From NCBI GenBank assembly GCA_031310005.1, contig CM062387.1, forward strand, positions 1,736,001-1,800,000: 64,000 nt of DNA. Direction: 5' to 3'. Below the pieces are notes generated by a model. The model ran no database searches. It was not told the DNA's origin and saw nothing but the letters and a program-made list of their open reading frames with translations. The DNA comes from Dactylellina haptotyla (lineage: Eukaryota > Ascomycota > Orbiliomycetes > Orbiliales > Orbiliaceae). The translations under genes were made by a program, and so were the position numbers. Positions 11,540 to 24,000 of the stretch are shown one piece after another. Numbering within the stretch: the first letter of the stretch is position 1; each line of letters starts with the position of its first letter.

Positions 11540-13156
11540 ATGACCAGGGCGGTTTCCAGCATATATACCGCCTTCTTGGACGCTCCGCCTGCCGCCTGCG
11601 TTTCCGTGCCCTTCCATGACAACAGCCCTCCAGGCGGCACCGATCCTCCCACCACCAGCGATATAATTAGCGGTCCCCAGCCTGATAGCAGTAGTGCTGA
11701 TGCCTTTAATGGTGGTGGTGGTGGAGGAGCGAGCGATCAGGGCGATGGAGGATCAGCTGGCCGTGCCCGAAGCCTCCTCGTGACAGGCACCTACACCCTC
11801 GACACCGAAACCTCCCTCCGCCATGGCTCTCTTTTGCTCCACGAGGCCCTCTTCGATCGCAAACCGAGCTCGCCAGGGGAAGCGGGACCGTCTGTCAATC
11901 TGTTCGTCTGATCCAGTTTGCATTCTCGCCCTCTTTTCGTCCCGTTCAGCTTGACATCATATCGCGATATCGTCTGTATCGTTTCGGGCTAGGGATTTGC
12001 GTAAGGCTGCAGATGACCAGGCCCTTTTTTCGTCCGAACTCTGCAGTCCCGCGGAACAGCCCCTCTGTTCGTTATAGGAGGCTGGCATCCTTCTGTTCTG
12101 TTTAGATTTTTGCATTTCATTTCTATTTATTTCCATTTTGTCCATTTTGCTTATTTTTATTTAATCTTTTTCCTTCTCAGTCATCTTCACCAGACCGTCG
12201 CCATACCATCCGGGTCTATTCTCGATATCCGCCTCCTCCCCGTCTCGAACACACAAACATTCCCCCGCGGTTCGAAAGTAGCAGTTGCAACCTCAACAGG
12301 TCGATTATCGATATACTCGCTGTCTGCCTCTCCGCAACCCTCACTCGGCCTCGTTTCCACTCACCAAATAGCAGACGAGAGTACCCTGCTGCTAAGTTTG
12401 GCAATAAATCCTACTGACAACCTGCTGCTCGCCGCTACGACAAACGCAAGCACGATAATCCTCACCAAATTCACAGATGACACCTTCACCACCCAGGTAA
12501 AAGTAACAGAGATCGATGATGCTCACAACTCTCTAGAAGCTTGGACATCAGTATTCAGCACCGACGGGAACACTTTATATTCTGGCGGTGACGATGCAAG
12601 CTTTGCCGCATGGGATGTCACTCCTGTAACAAACGTCGCCTCGACGAATGTAGAAAAAGATGAGGAAGACGAAGATATAACGGTATTCAGAACGTACAGT
12701 GACCGGAGAGTCCACACGGCCGGCGTCACAGCGATATTACCCGTAACTATCTTTGGTATGGAGGTTGTGTTCACAGGCTCCTACGACCAGTATATACGTG
12801 TGTACTCGCCATCCGCAAGACGGTGGCTGCAAGGTGAAGTCGATCTCGGCGGAGGGGTGTGGCGGTTAGAAATTCTCCCAAATGATATGTGCGCACAAGT
12901 TGATAACACATCCAATGAGAGTGAGGTCGTGTGGATTCTAGCCAGCTGCATGCACGCCGGATGTTGTGTCCTCAAAGCGGTGTTCACGAAAGAAAACGAC
13001 AACACGGTTGAGATCACACCGGTCGCTGTGATGCAAGAACACGAGAGTATGAACTACGCCTCCGCGTGCGTTTGGGAGAACGGCGTCGATGGCAAGCGGG
13101 CGACATTCGTGAGCACAAGTTTCTACGATAAAAGATGTTGTTGTTGGAGGTTATGA
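11540..13156 (+). CDS. DPH7: WD40 protein, diphthine methyl ester hydrolase (DPH7/RRT2)
   Basis: Exon 2 (12181-13156) is certain; exon 1 starts at the ATG at 11540 (MTRAVSSIYTAFLDAPP) and ends near 11889 or 11901. Both donors keep frame with the acceptor TTCTCAG at 12178-12180, and I cannot choose between them. Length is about 440 aa. Exon 1 carries the first propeller strand (LLVTGTYTLDTETSLRHGSL). Exon 2 has family signatures: SGGDDASFAAWD, FTGSYDQYIRVYS, LGGGVWRLEI, SCMHAGCCVL, EHESMNYAS and STSFYDKRC. The enzyme removes the methyl ester from the diphthine intermediate on elongation factor 2, allowing the final amidation to diphthamide. An insert of about 45 Gly/Ser-rich residues in exon 1 splits the first blade. 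The ATG is 145 bases from the long-form RPN12 ATG on the other strand, so the two genes share a promoter region. Confidence 0.85.
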
Positions 13157-14079
13157 GATTTCCGCCAGAGAACCATGCATTTTCATGCATGCATGCAGCA
13201 GCTACCTCCCAGAAACTGAAATGGAAATTGGGGGCGCACTTTGAGCCTCTCGTTCCGGCCCGCGCCAATATGTCAATTACACGATTCAAACCTGTACCAT
13301 CAAAAACCTCGCCTCCGAGTACCACCACAACCCGCAGCTCGCCGTTCCAATTCCAGAACACTAGGACGTCTCCCGGATCGGTCGGTCCCTATGAATAAGG
13401 TATCCCAACGGACTCCCGCCGAGTGGTCAAAAAAATAAAAATCTTTATTCGCTTTCCAACAAACACCCCCCTGACATGTACGGACGTAAGCTCTCTTAGA
13501 CCTTCTGTTCTGTGGTTGAGAGAAACCCATTTGCGGAGGAAAAATATGGTCGGTTTCACGCTTTGGCGAATCGGATCCCAGGCTTCGTTCTGCAAAGGGC
13601 ACCCGTGACTAGCCAGCTATCCAGATTCAGCGAAGGTCTGAGTTGTCACGAGATACAGTTTTCCGTTGACAGGAAAGAAGAAAACGTGCGTGGGCTGCAC
13701 TCCACAACCTGATTCGCATTCCAACAGCGGGGCGAGAACCCAATTAAAGAAACCCCTGGCAGGCGGAGGAAGGGAAATGGGAAAAAAGGGTAAAAAAAAA
13801 AAGGCCAAGGGCCGATCGTGACAATGCGGAGAAGCTCTCCGTCAGTGCGCAGGCAGGCATTAAGGCTCTGAACCAGACGGCGAGGAGTGGGGGAGCATCC
13901 GTCGACGGTTAGGGAGAGCTGGTTAGTTTAATTTAACATACCTGTTACTTTTGGGTATATATAAGAAGACGGGCCCGGTGCATCCCCCTCGAGCACCTCC
14001 ATCCCGCTGCTACCATTCGTATATTTACTCTCTATTTCGTTGTTGTTTGTGAGGTCATCAGTGCGACAACCCCAACGAC
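13157..14079. other. intergenic region
   Basis: Small frames only, none protein-like. It contains a run of CATGCATGCATGCAG (about 13181-13197), an A-rich tract (about 13788-13802) and the TATA element listed next. Confidence 0.5.
13956..13965 (+). promoter_or_regulatory. TATA box
   Basis: TATATATAAG, about 115 bases before the ATG at 14080, followed by a C-rich leader ending in CCAACGACATG. Good consensus for the core promoter of the helical-repeat gene downstream. Confidence 0.65.
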
Positions 14080-15090
14080 ATGTCGTCGATCATCAACGCA
14101 TCCGAGTACGTGCTGCTCGACAACGCGGAAAATGCAACACCCCTCCAGCGGACGCCCTGCTTCACCCCGTCCGAGTGCTCGTCGGAGACCCCGCCCTCCT
14201 ACGAATCCTTCGCCCTCGCCCTCTCCCAGCACCGGCTGAACTACTACCTCGAGTCTGTCGTTCTCGCGAAATGCGCCAACGATGAGAAAACGGAGCGCGT
14301 CTCCGCTACGAAAGCCAAGTCGCTGCTCGAACAGCTGTACCCCGGAGAAAACGTCTCGGCGGTGTACAACCTTCGTCTGGCGCTGTTCTTCCGAAAACAC
14401 GAACAGCCGCAGTTAGCGGTCACTGCGTTGGAACAGATCGAAGCCGGTATTAACGGGAAGGAACTGCCGTTTCTAAAGGAGAAAGAAGACCGCGCTGCGT
14501 TTTGGTATTACAGCGCCCTCTCGCTGCTCGAGCAGGGACTCCACCCGGATTATATCGAGGAAATGGCCAAGAACGGTATCATCGAGGCCGTTACTATCCT
14601 CGACGAAACCAACAGGGACCGATGGCTCAATATCGGATATTTCGTTACAGTGGTGTACAACACGCTCAAGGGAGACGATCTGGAAGCCCGGTTCTGGAAG
14701 GGCAGGATACCAGCTGGCTGGACCGCCCCGGCCGAATTATACTCGAAATATGGGGGCCTGATGGCCCGCGTATCCGACGGCAACACCAGTGCGGCGCAGA
14801 AACAGACCGTACAGTTGCCGTTTACGCTCGCTCGCGATGAACGGACTGCCGCGAGAGATTTGAGCGCCCTTGACGGCGTTACAGCACAAGATATCCTCGT
14901 CCGGGATGTAGCGAGGCTGAAGCGGGAGATGAATGAGGTCTTCGATATGGCGTATGTGAATTACAAGGAGGTCTGCGAGCGGATTAAAGCCGTACATGGC
15001 ATCTTGGATAGTAAGGAGAGCGTTGGCGGGAAGGACCTGGAGGAATTGAAGAGGCGGATGACTTATTTGGAAAAATCGGTATTGCGGTAG
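14080..15090 (+). CDS. helical-repeat (TPR-like) protein, family member 1, soluble
   Basis: Single exon, 336 aa. The N-terminus (1-40) is disordered and ends in SETPPSYESF. Alpha-helical repeats follow from about 45 to 200, with TPR-like spacing (for example SAVYNLRLALFFRKHEQPQLA). The signature GDDLEARFWKGRI lies at 198-210, preceded by NIGYFVTVVYNTL. A charged helix that may form a coiled coil ends the protein (about 275-336). Unlike the neighbours it has no membrane segment. The block GYFVTVVYNTLKGDDLEARF aligns without gaps with the third gene of this tandem set, which is why I call them paralogues. The fold resembles PCI/TPR subunits such as COP9 or eIF3 parts, but no family match is recognised. 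Start: first ATG after the TATA box. Confidence 0.8.
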   Translation: MSSIINASEYVLLDNAENATPLQRTPCFTPSECSSETPPSYESFALALSQHRLNYYLESVVLAKCANDEKTERVSATKAKSLLEQLYPGENVSAVYNLRLALFFRKHEQPQLAVTALEQIEAGINGKELPFLKEKEDRAAFWYYSALSLLEQGLHPDYIEEMAKNGIIEAVTILDETNRDRWLNIGYFVTVVYNTLKGDDLEARFWKGRIPAGWTAPAELYSKYGGLMARVSDGNTSAAQKQTVQLPFTLARDERTAARDLSALDGVTAQDILVRDVARLKREMNEVFDMAYVNYKEVCERIKAVHGILDSKESVGGKDLEELKRRMTYLEKSVLR

Positions 15091-15525
15091 TCGCCGCCCG
15101 GGAATATAAAAGTATAATAAATTGTGTATGAATAACAATAGTATGTGATGTTGGCGTTTTTCGGATTGCTTTTTTTTCAAGCGGAGGGGTGGGGGATTTG
15201 GGATGAAAAAGTATACGCTTTCTTTTCTTGTCGGTAAATATATTAACATTTGCACAATTTGAAATGCAAGAATCTTTCGGATGATCTGGTTTGATTTGAA
15301 TATCACAGAGAATCTACACATGCTTTGCAATATCACTTGACTTACCTGTGTCAGTAAATAATCATATTTATCTGGTGTCACTTCTATCGACACGTAGACC
15401 TGGTTCTCGGAATCCTACCTCCCTCGTCAGATGAAGCTCACCGCTGGATACAATCGACTCGAAACCGACAGACGGTGCTCCCATGCAAGCCACCCGTTAG
15501 TCCCCATCGTATCGACCCGGTCGCC
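15091..15525. other. intergenic between helical-repeat genes 1 and 2
   Basis: AT-rich up to about 15390, then C-rich near the next start; no gene seen. Confidence 0.45.
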
Positions 15526-16335
15526 ATGGCCCGTCAACGAGCTCTGAGTCCGAATTCACTCCGTTCGGGGCCCTCAAGAAGTTCAGCGCCAGCACTCCCA
15601 CGACAGAACGCCTCATCATTCATAACCCTCGCCGAAGAATACTACCTATCCTCGAACGCAGCCGGATCATTCAAATACCTAAACAAAGCACTATCCCTCC
15701 CAGACTACAACATCCGCAAAAACACCGCCCGCGCCAAAATCCTCGGCATCTTCATCTTCGTCGCCTTCAACTCGCGCCTTCGCGAGCGTGCCCTCCCCGT
15801 CGCCAAAGACGACTGTCTGGATATCATCAAACAACTCCTCACCAACGGCGAATATGCATCGCAATTACTCCACGACGCACTCTACTGCATGTCGCTACTG
15901 CAGCACTGGAGCGGCGAAGCGACCGAAGCGTCGTTCTACAAGTTGGTCGTACTACGTCACTGTTTATTCTTCCGGCGGGACTGTGGGAGTAAAGCCCTCT
16001 TGAAGCATTGGGACGAATTCAACACTGAGATCGCGGTTGATTATGAAGCTAAATCGAGGGATTTGGAGTACATGTGGCTTAAACGGCCGAGGGGGATTGA
16101 TGCTATCTCTACAGGGCCGACGGACAAGGGGTTATCAATACAAGGGGTTCTGGTCCCTAGGAGATCAGTGCCAGAAGCGGGGGATAATAAGGACCCAACA
16201 GTATCGTCACAGAAATTGTCGCCGTTTCGATGGGTGAGGATTGTGTTTGTTGTTCTGCTGGCGATTTGGTTACAGTTTTTGTGGAGATGTTTTACTTCGG
16301 ATCGGGAAGAGGAGGAGGAAGAGAATGAGGGGTAA
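15526..16335 (+). CDS. helical-repeat protein with C-terminal membrane anchor, family member 2
   Basis: Single exon, 269 aa from the ATG at 15526; the frame is open upstream to 15475 but only from a non-ATG codon. Residues 1-30 are Ser/Pro/Arg-rich, and helical repeats span about 32-190 (LAEEYYLSSNAAGSFKYLNK). The signature GEATEASFYKLVV is at 130-142. A membrane segment (FVVLLAIWLQFLW, about 232-252) lies close to the C-terminus, followed by an acidic tail (SDREEEEEENEG). This is a tail-anchored layout: the repeat domain faces the cytosol and the anchor targets ER, outer mitochondrial or other membranes. No catalytic motif is seen; function unknown. The order along the protein (disordered start, repeats, EASFYK, anchor) matches the genes at 17.0, 43.1 and 44.6 kb. 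Confidence 0.78.
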   Translation: MARQRALSPNSLRSGPSRSSAPALPRQNASSFITLAEEYYLSSNAAGSFKYLNKALSLPDYNIRKNTARAKILGIFIFVAFNSRLRERALPVAKDDCLDIIKQLLTNGEYASQLLHDALYCMSLLQHWSGEATEASFYKLVVLRHCLFFRRDCGSKALLKHWDEFNTEIAVDYEAKSRDLEYMWLKRPRGIDAISTGPTDKGLSIQGVLVPRRSVPEAGDNKDPTVSSQKLSPFRWVRIVFVVLLAIWLQFLWRCFTSDREEEEEENEG

Positions 16336-17028
16336 ATTCGATGCATCGATCAGGGTAATGCGTATTATGAAGTATGAGTAAGAGTCACGGTTGGCGTTTT
16401 CTTAGTTTTGATTAAATTTCCTTGGGGATTACAAGATCAAGCCAGATATGATATACGACGTCGCGAAAGGACCCCGCGGGCCCGAGATGTTCGCTTGTCG
16501 TAGGCTTTTGGGAAGTTACAAGGGTCGCTTACTAATAATGTTAGCAAAACATAGCCGCATGAATGCATGATAGATTAATTAAATCAATTGAAGATTAACG
16601 GTTATAATATTATGAGTCTACGTACCCCGCGATAGTTTTTTCGCAATGCCGGATATGGTGCGCCAAGAAGAATGAGCCTTCAGTTCTGGGGCTGAGAAAA
16701 AGAAGGCTGCGTATGTTCAACACCAAACACCACAATCGAGGGTACGTAATACGAGTTGTGCTAAGGGAAAGAAATATACGAGGCCACGACATTTCGAGAA
16801 ATCGGTAGCCTTGCAAAATGCAATGTGTTATTATCGAGATTCTTATCGGGAAGGCGGTGAAAATTGTCGGGGATGGCTATATTGCGATCCGCCTTTCTCG
16901 ATGCTGAACATCACATCCTATTCAAATTTATAACTTCAAGTTGTTGAAATCAATCTTATTGGCGTTGACCTTATAATCACCAGCGTATATATTTGAATAC
17001 AAAAATTTTATATATTTATATCCATACA
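16336..17028. other. intergenic between helical-repeat genes 2 and 3
   Basis: No gene. AT-rich, with TATATATTTG at 16986-16995 close before the next ATG. Confidence 0.45.
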
Positions 17029-18084
17029 ATGCCGAGTCACTCCACGAGATCATACAGCACCTCAGGGCTAGAAACTCCAACATCCACAGGATCACCGACT
17101 TTAAGCATGGCCACTCCGACACACGCCCACCAGACAGAAACAATGACAAACTCAGAAACAGAATTCCGCCGCCAACGGGCCGAATTCTACCATAATGCCA
17201 TCCCGCTGGCGACCCGAAACGGCGATCTTGACGCCGTGGAAACCGCCTACGACCGTCTGATCCAACTCGCAAGAACCGATTCTACCCCGACGGGCGGGCC
17301 CACCATTGACGACGCCTTCGACCGAGTATCCACGTTAAACCTCGCACTGGCCGGTAAAAGACAAGTACTCGGAACCTGGCAAACAGCGCTCGATGCGCTT
17401 GACCATGTTAACGAAGGGTTTCTAGATACCCACAAAAACCACGCGGTGAGCTACTGGCAGATCAAGGCGCTCATATACCTGGGCATGAACCAGATCGATA
17501 GCGCCGAGGAAGCCTCCGTCAGAGCGCTAGATCTCGCGCGCGGAGTGCCCGAGCGCGCTGGGGAGAAGGGTCGGAATACAGGATATTTCATCATGTCGAT
17601 CATCATGGCCCGTAAGGAGGATAGAATGGAAGCCGCGTTTTATAAGTCCCTGGTTAAGGAAACCGGGGAGTTGAATAAAGCTATTCTGGAACGGCAGTGG
17701 AAGGAATTCGATGCTATTAATGGTGATTTTGGGGTTAAAGTGGCGTCTAAACGGGGGTATGATGTTGATTCTGATGGGAATACGAATTGGAATGTACCAT
17801 CCGGTGCAAAACCGTCGAAGCGACCGACAAATGAAAGTCGTCAATCAAGAGGCGGACAGACTGCGGGCGATGGAGGAAATAGTGATACTGGATTTGCGCC
17901 GCGTGGGTCGGTTCTGGTGAGAAATCCTAATCCTATGGCGATACTGAAATGGATGGCAGGGGTTGATTATAGGATATGGATTGCGGTTTGTGGTCTACTT
18001 TTTTTGGTATTAGCGTCAGGTAGCGCGTTCGGATTCCTTCTGGTTGTGTTCATAATGGCTGTTACTACTTTCTTTATATTGTAG
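17029..18084 (+). CDS. helical-repeat protein with C-terminal membrane segments, family member 3
   Basis: Single exon, 351 aa from the ATG at 17029 (MPSHSTRSYS). The first 45 residues are Ser/Thr-rich. TPR-like helical repeats run from about 48 to 205 (RQRAEFYHNAIPLATRNGDL; SYWQIKALIYLGMNQIDSA). The signature EDRMEAAFYKSLV is at 197-209, and GYFIMSIIMARKEDRMEAAF aligns with GYFVTVVYNTLKGDDLEARF of member 1. A polar linker (about 230-310) leads to a hydrophobic C-terminus (about 318-351) long enough for two short membrane spans, ending in TTFFIL. It is probably anchored with its repeats in the cytosol. No enzyme motif; function unknown. Confidence 0.78.
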   Translation: MPSHSTRSYSTSGLETPTSTGSPTLSMATPTHAHQTETMTNSETEFRRQRAEFYHNAIPLATRNGDLDAVETAYDRLIQLARTDSTPTGGPTIDDAFDRVSTLNLALAGKRQVLGTWQTALDALDHVNEGFLDTHKNHAVSYWQIKALIYLGMNQIDSAEEASVRALDLARGVPERAGEKGRNTGYFIMSIIMARKEDRMEAAFYKSLVKETGELNKAILERQWKEFDAINGDFGVKVASKRGYDVDSDGNTNWNVPSGAKPSKRPTNESRQSRGGQTAGDGGNSDTGFAPRGSVLVRNPNPMAILKWMAGVDYRIWIAVCGLLFLVLASGSAFGFLLVVFIMAVTTFFIL

Positions 18085-21000
18085 CTTCTTTCATTCTTTG
18101 TATTGTATGCATGTAGTAAGCTTCTATATATGTCTGGAGGTGCGCATTTTGTTTACATATTCGTAATTACTACTATTTACCATTATTTGAGCTTTCGTTA
18201 AATTATCAAGTTAGCGGGTAACGTGACGTATTAATTCCTAGATTGCGCGCATATATAAAGCTACCAGAGTTTTAGAACTTTAAGTTCAGCGCTGGCATGT
18301 ATATTACAGTGCCAACTGTCATGAGATCTAGAAGTCGCAAATTAGTTAATGGCCTCAGACTACCAAGACAAAAAGCCCCATGATGCTACCCTAGCTTCCG
18401 TGATAACCTTATTCTTATTGTCCCAAGCTAAACAAGCTCCATGAAGCTAGGTTTAGGTGAGCTAGCAGGTCGAACTAGCACCTCTAGCGCTACACTGTAA
18501 AAATACCACATGTCGACAACGCACAATTCATTTATTACGTGCTAGATTTCGCACTCGAGTCAGGTAGATACATCGGCTTTGCCGCCAATTCGGAAATCAG
18601 TCATCGGGTTGATAATTGCAATTATAGATAAAATTGTTCCTTTTTTTGTGACATCCGACATCAGCTCCCGGCCGAAAGTGTCTCGGCAAAGGCCTTCAAC
18701 ACACGCTTTTCCAAATCGAAAATCAGAGCGACATTGCTAGCTCGCCAACTTCAGAGGCTGGAACGTTAACCCGAGATTCCGTGCGCAATTAGGGCTTCTC
18801 GAGGCGTAAGCCAAGCGCTGGAAATGGGGATTTGCGTACATACTTTTCACTCAAATGCCATTTTAAATGCGTTGAGAGAGAAACCTCCACATCTCCGGGA
18901 TCGCGATCGATCGAGGCGCACACGCCTCGAGCGTCGTCTTTGGTTTGACAAAATGGCTCTTTGTCTTGACACGAAATCTCGTGCCGTGTCTCGGAGAGGT
19001 GGTCAGATTTTAGATTCATTGGCCATCAGCGCGTGGGGGTTTTTTGCGGTGCACAGGGCCAAGGTACCCTCGCTTGTTGAACGTGCAAGGCTGGGCTCTT
19101 AGATTTCACGAGCATATTCGGGTCAAATATCGGGCTCGATACCTGCAATTTCGGATAGCGAAAGCTGAGAGAAACAACTTTTTTTTATCCCAACGAACGG
19201 TCATTCTACAAACCAAGTTAAAGCGAGCGGAATCAAGTCCGGCCGATATGTGCCTTCGAGGTCCACTCCGAGATCAACAGCCGAGATCCGACACCGCGCG
19301 CAGTTCGCAACGCAGGGAAAAGTTGAAGTACTCCAAGTAAGGGATCGTGAGACCATGGTGGTAGACCTAACTGTCCGTTAACCGAAAAGTATTGCTTGAT
19401 CTCTTTCAAATGTCATGATTAATTCTGTACATAGTGGGATCATAAGCTCCACATTCTGACTAAACCGGCCGACGTGCCCCGGATGTTAGCCAACGGAATA
19501 TTAGCGCCTTAACACTTTTTTTTGGTTTTCGTTTAGTGGAATTCGAATCATGCAGTTGCGATGTGACTGGAGGCTAAGGCCTCAGCGGAAAGCGAGAGCT
19601 GAACCGCAATCCAAACCAGGGTACTTCGGAGCGAGGTTTAGTGGGCAGAGCGCCGGTAAAGTACTCCCGGACCCCACCCAATGTTTTCGCAATTATAAGC
19701 AGACAAGGGTAGAAGGTCTTTAGCACATGCGTCTGCACTCAAGCTTGGTGCAGAAGGACGCAAAAAAATGGGTGAAGCGGGAATAGTCCCCGTTTTTGGA
19801 GGGTATATCCAATTAGTCGATTCGAATATATAAAGTTTCCCGACGGCCGGGTAGTTGCTCTTCCTGTTTGCTTACGGCATTGGTTTAGGTCAGGGAGAAA
19901 ATGCATTTAAATGTGATATATTCGATGTTTGACGGCATATCCGGTGTATGCCGCACCGACTTACCTGAAACGGCGAGCCCGTTCATGATGAATGACTCGT
20001 GCGATATTTAACGAACGTACGATTTCTATAGATCGGCCGGCGAATACCCATGTTTGAACAGATCTAGCGAAAGCCTCATGTTTGGAATTGCACTTTATCA
20101 TATTATTCAGGATCACCTCATTCGAGAACGCGATAAATGCAATACACCTTGGTGGTCTGTACACGTGCATGCCAAGTGCGAGAGAAAATATCCGTTTGTA
20201 GGGAAAGACCCTGAACGAAGAGGCGTTTAAACACCGCATTTCGCTGTTGAGTCCACGGCATCCAACTGCTTGAGAAGAATGCATGTAGGTGCTATTGAAT
20301 AGGCATTGATGTTCGATTTCACCATGTTCACTATTATCTAAAAGCTGGCGTGACAGTTTATTGGCCGGTTTCGGTAGGCTAAAGTACTTTGAGGTGCGTT
20401 GCCACATCCTGCTCGAATTCAAGCAGGTTGAGAAACAAGTGGACAGTTCATACGTGGAAGGTGATAGAATGCATTTTCGAACTGCCAGCCCGTGGATCGC
20501 TCGGATTTGGCTACTTAGGGAAAATATTTATCTTCGGCCTGGTCTTCTGTAGCTGCAGCATGCATCAACACAACAGGTTTCTAGACGCACCCCGCGTACT
20601 GGCGTGTCAATGGGAATGTCCAGGGTTCAATATCACGGCTCGTTAAGGGTGAAGACAGGCCTGCCACGGCCGAATATATGCGCACCTTCTGTGACGGGAT
20701 TATCACAGCAGACTCTATTCCGAGGAACACTCGAGTGTCGGCACATGTGGACAAAGAACTGTGGAAATTAAGGAAGGCCCATATAAGGTTTGTGACTGAG
20801 GCTACGTCATGAATAAGCACGAATCCCTGACTGACCAAACCCAACCGTAGGTAACCAAACATATCGTGTAGCAAAATCGTTGGGTCTTTCGGTGAGGTTT
20901 GTGGGGCATGTACGGATCACGTCTTAGCATCAGTCGGCGGGGGCGGGCGTTCGGACGCCTCCGCATTTGAGGATTGCTATAAGACAGCAGGTGCTTTACG

Positions 21001-24000
21001 CAAAATATGCTAGCCAAGATATTTGGTCCGTTACATCGGGAATTTTTGCTTTCGATCAAGCGACAAGGTTATCATTTTTGTACAAAGAATACGTGGACCC
21101 GAACTGTCAAAGCTCCATGCCTCGGAGTTTGTGTAACATTCCATAATCTGATACGATAGGAGAAACCACATTTTGAGCACACAGAGCTCTCTTGAGGTTA
21201 AATGCAAATGTGAATATAAAGACATCCTATGTCGCAGTTTTTCTTCTTTTCTTCCTTCTATACATTATTTCCTTTTTTTACTGGTTCTAGATCTATATTT
21301 TGTTTTGCTACCCTAAACGCTCGTATTTCAACTGCATTATCAACTTTCTTGGGAATCATCATCCGAATGGCAGCTGAGAACAATACAGAAGCGAGGTTCT
21401 TATATGTAATAAATTTGAAAAGGGAAGGATTACACCCCTTAATACTAAGACAATCACCATGTCATTTGCTTCATCTTCAATAAGTTATTTTTGACATGTC
21501 ATGACAGTATGGAACGAGAAAAGCAAATTAGTAGCAGACGTTATACGTTGGCGGAACGAAGGGCCAGATATTGCCCAGAGCTCCCTGAATCCACCCGCAT
21601 CGCCCTATAGTTATTGGAAGAAACTAACTAGGGGGTTCACAATATTCTCAGAGATAAAATGTGACAGCGACTTTGTGATATAAGAAAATGCAGACAAACC
21701 ATGTTATCACGACTTCGACCCGACACCCTACATGCAGCTACGAGCGCCTCCCTCAATGTTTCTCGTACAAAGGAGGAGCAACAAACCCATCAAAGGCCCT
21801 GATAACAAATTGTATATAGAAGTCATTCTCTAACATTATTGGTCGGACTGTACAGCCGTGATTTCATCATCCAATCTCCATACACAGGTAATTTCAACGC
21901 AGTAAATTTAGAACAATGCGAGATATGCAACACGATGAAGATATCACGGCCGAGGCGGGTTTTCCAGAAAGGCAAGGCTGCCAATGGATCGAGACGGGTC
22001 GCATAAGCTGCAGTAGAGTCTTTGTTCCGCAGCAGTGCCAACCGTACGAGGCATATGAGACAGGACCGCTGTCACCCCTCGGCTACTCAGTGGATACGTG
22101 GAGCAGAGTACAAAGTGGAAGTTCCCTCTACTCCTCCTTATGTTCCTAAGGTTTTGGGGCGGTGAATGCAGTTGAGAGGGTTCAACCCGTCGCCACTGCT
22201 TTCCATGCTGGGCTGCCTCGACGCCGGTTTAGCATCATCTGTATGCATGAAATATTCGTAACCTCTAAAGGAAGGCTGGTGAGTACGAAAACTGCATCGG
22301 CAGAGTGATCGTATCCTATAACAAACCCCGCTTATACCACCCCGGCGGCCCAGATGACTACAGCTCGGTTGTTTCAATCTCGGTATTATCGAAATTCCCG
22401 ATCGATCTCCAAATTAATTTTTTTCTTAAAGGAAGTTATATGCATTGCGTAAACACTGCGGGAAGGGCGAAAGAGCTTGACGAATTTTATTTTGATATCT
22501 CGGTGGCAAATTCTATTGTGTAATATCCAAATTCCCGTATCGCAGATTTATCCCGTATAAAGAAGATTGTCGTCGTAATGGGTGCACTTGTTCATAAAGG
22601 TCCGTGAAGAAAAAGAGAAATGTTCGTGATTTGTCACATTTTCATCGCATATTTCATTTATGGTAAAATGGTTACACCAAGTGAAACACGGCACAGCGGG
22701 TTTATCAATTTCTGATGGGGCTCGCTGTCGTTTCTATAGGTCCCAATCCGCAAGGGTCGCTTCTCCTAGATCTGGTGGAATCCTTAAGATCTCGTATCTG
22801 GTAACCACGTTCGTCCTGTAGACATGCAGGGAGTTGAGGGTGTCCGAGCTGGTTGAGAGAGAGAGGAATCATCCCGTACCCTAGCTTCTCTCCTTGTATG
22901 AAAACTACAAACAATAAGGGAGGCTGCAATTCCCGTTGGTTAAAGGTTTAGGAGGTGTGGAAAATTAAGCGACAGGCCAAAAATCACAATTTGTGATAGC
23001 TAAGCATTGTTACTTAGATCCATTAGTCCCTTGAAATACATATTTCCTTCATCATATACTAGAACCTCGGTACTTACAAGGCGATAATTGAGGTTGAAAT
23101 GTCGTACAAAGCAAGGAGGCGATTTTACACGGCTCGGCCAACACGATCTTTTTCACGGAAAAGCCACTCACGATAACCCGACATTTTTGATAGGTCGCTT
23201 CGTCTGAAATCAGCAATGTCCCAAATGTAAGATGACATGAAGGCTGCGAAAAATCGAGGGAACAGTCGGATCGAATGTTTCAAACCTTTCTTGCACAGGG
23301 CAGGTGCCTATTCCCGGCACCCTGGACAACTTGTTAAAACAGCTGTCATAATTTATACCGATGGATCCCGATGTGTCCATTTGGATAATTATTGGTACGT
23401 AAACGGAGCAGCGAGAGTATCAGTACTTAGTAATCTGTCGGGTTTTAGCAAAAAAAATGTTTTCTCCTGCATTCCATTGAGAGAGAGAGAAAAAAATTCT
23501 TGCAGTAAATTTAGAAAACAAGCGAAGCCCCATGACTGGTAACACTCATTCTTCTAGGTTTTGATACAGCTATACCTTTTCAATATATTGTTTAGGACCT
23601 ATGTCCCGCAACTTCTTATCGCGAGATCTAGGAAACTGTGACACGATGATAATCATGCATGGGGGTTGCAGCTGCTGTCGAGCAAGAACGTTGGCTTAAT
23701 TCGGTAAACGTCTTCATCCGCTGATCATCCTGCAAAATGCAATAGTTTCCATTGTTAACCTCGCTTCAGCCTCATTTTCTAAATGGAGAATGTCGAAGAG
23801 CCAGCTATACGCAGATATCAAAAAAGAATATTCCTAGTAACAGTTGGGGTGTAAATGTGGGCTGCCTACCCACACCAGTCTAAATTAGCAAACTTGGAGA
23901 TGCCACCCGAGTTTTCGATCACAGAGATGCAAGTATCGGTACGTGATTCATCGTAAGCCTTCCCCACCTTCCTTGCATCGTAAGGCGAGGCCCTTGTCGA

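Noticed and set aside
15091-15393. Minus-strand frame (14737-15393) of 218 codons
   Set aside because: Overlaps the 3' part of helical-repeat gene 1 in antisense and has no protein-like features.
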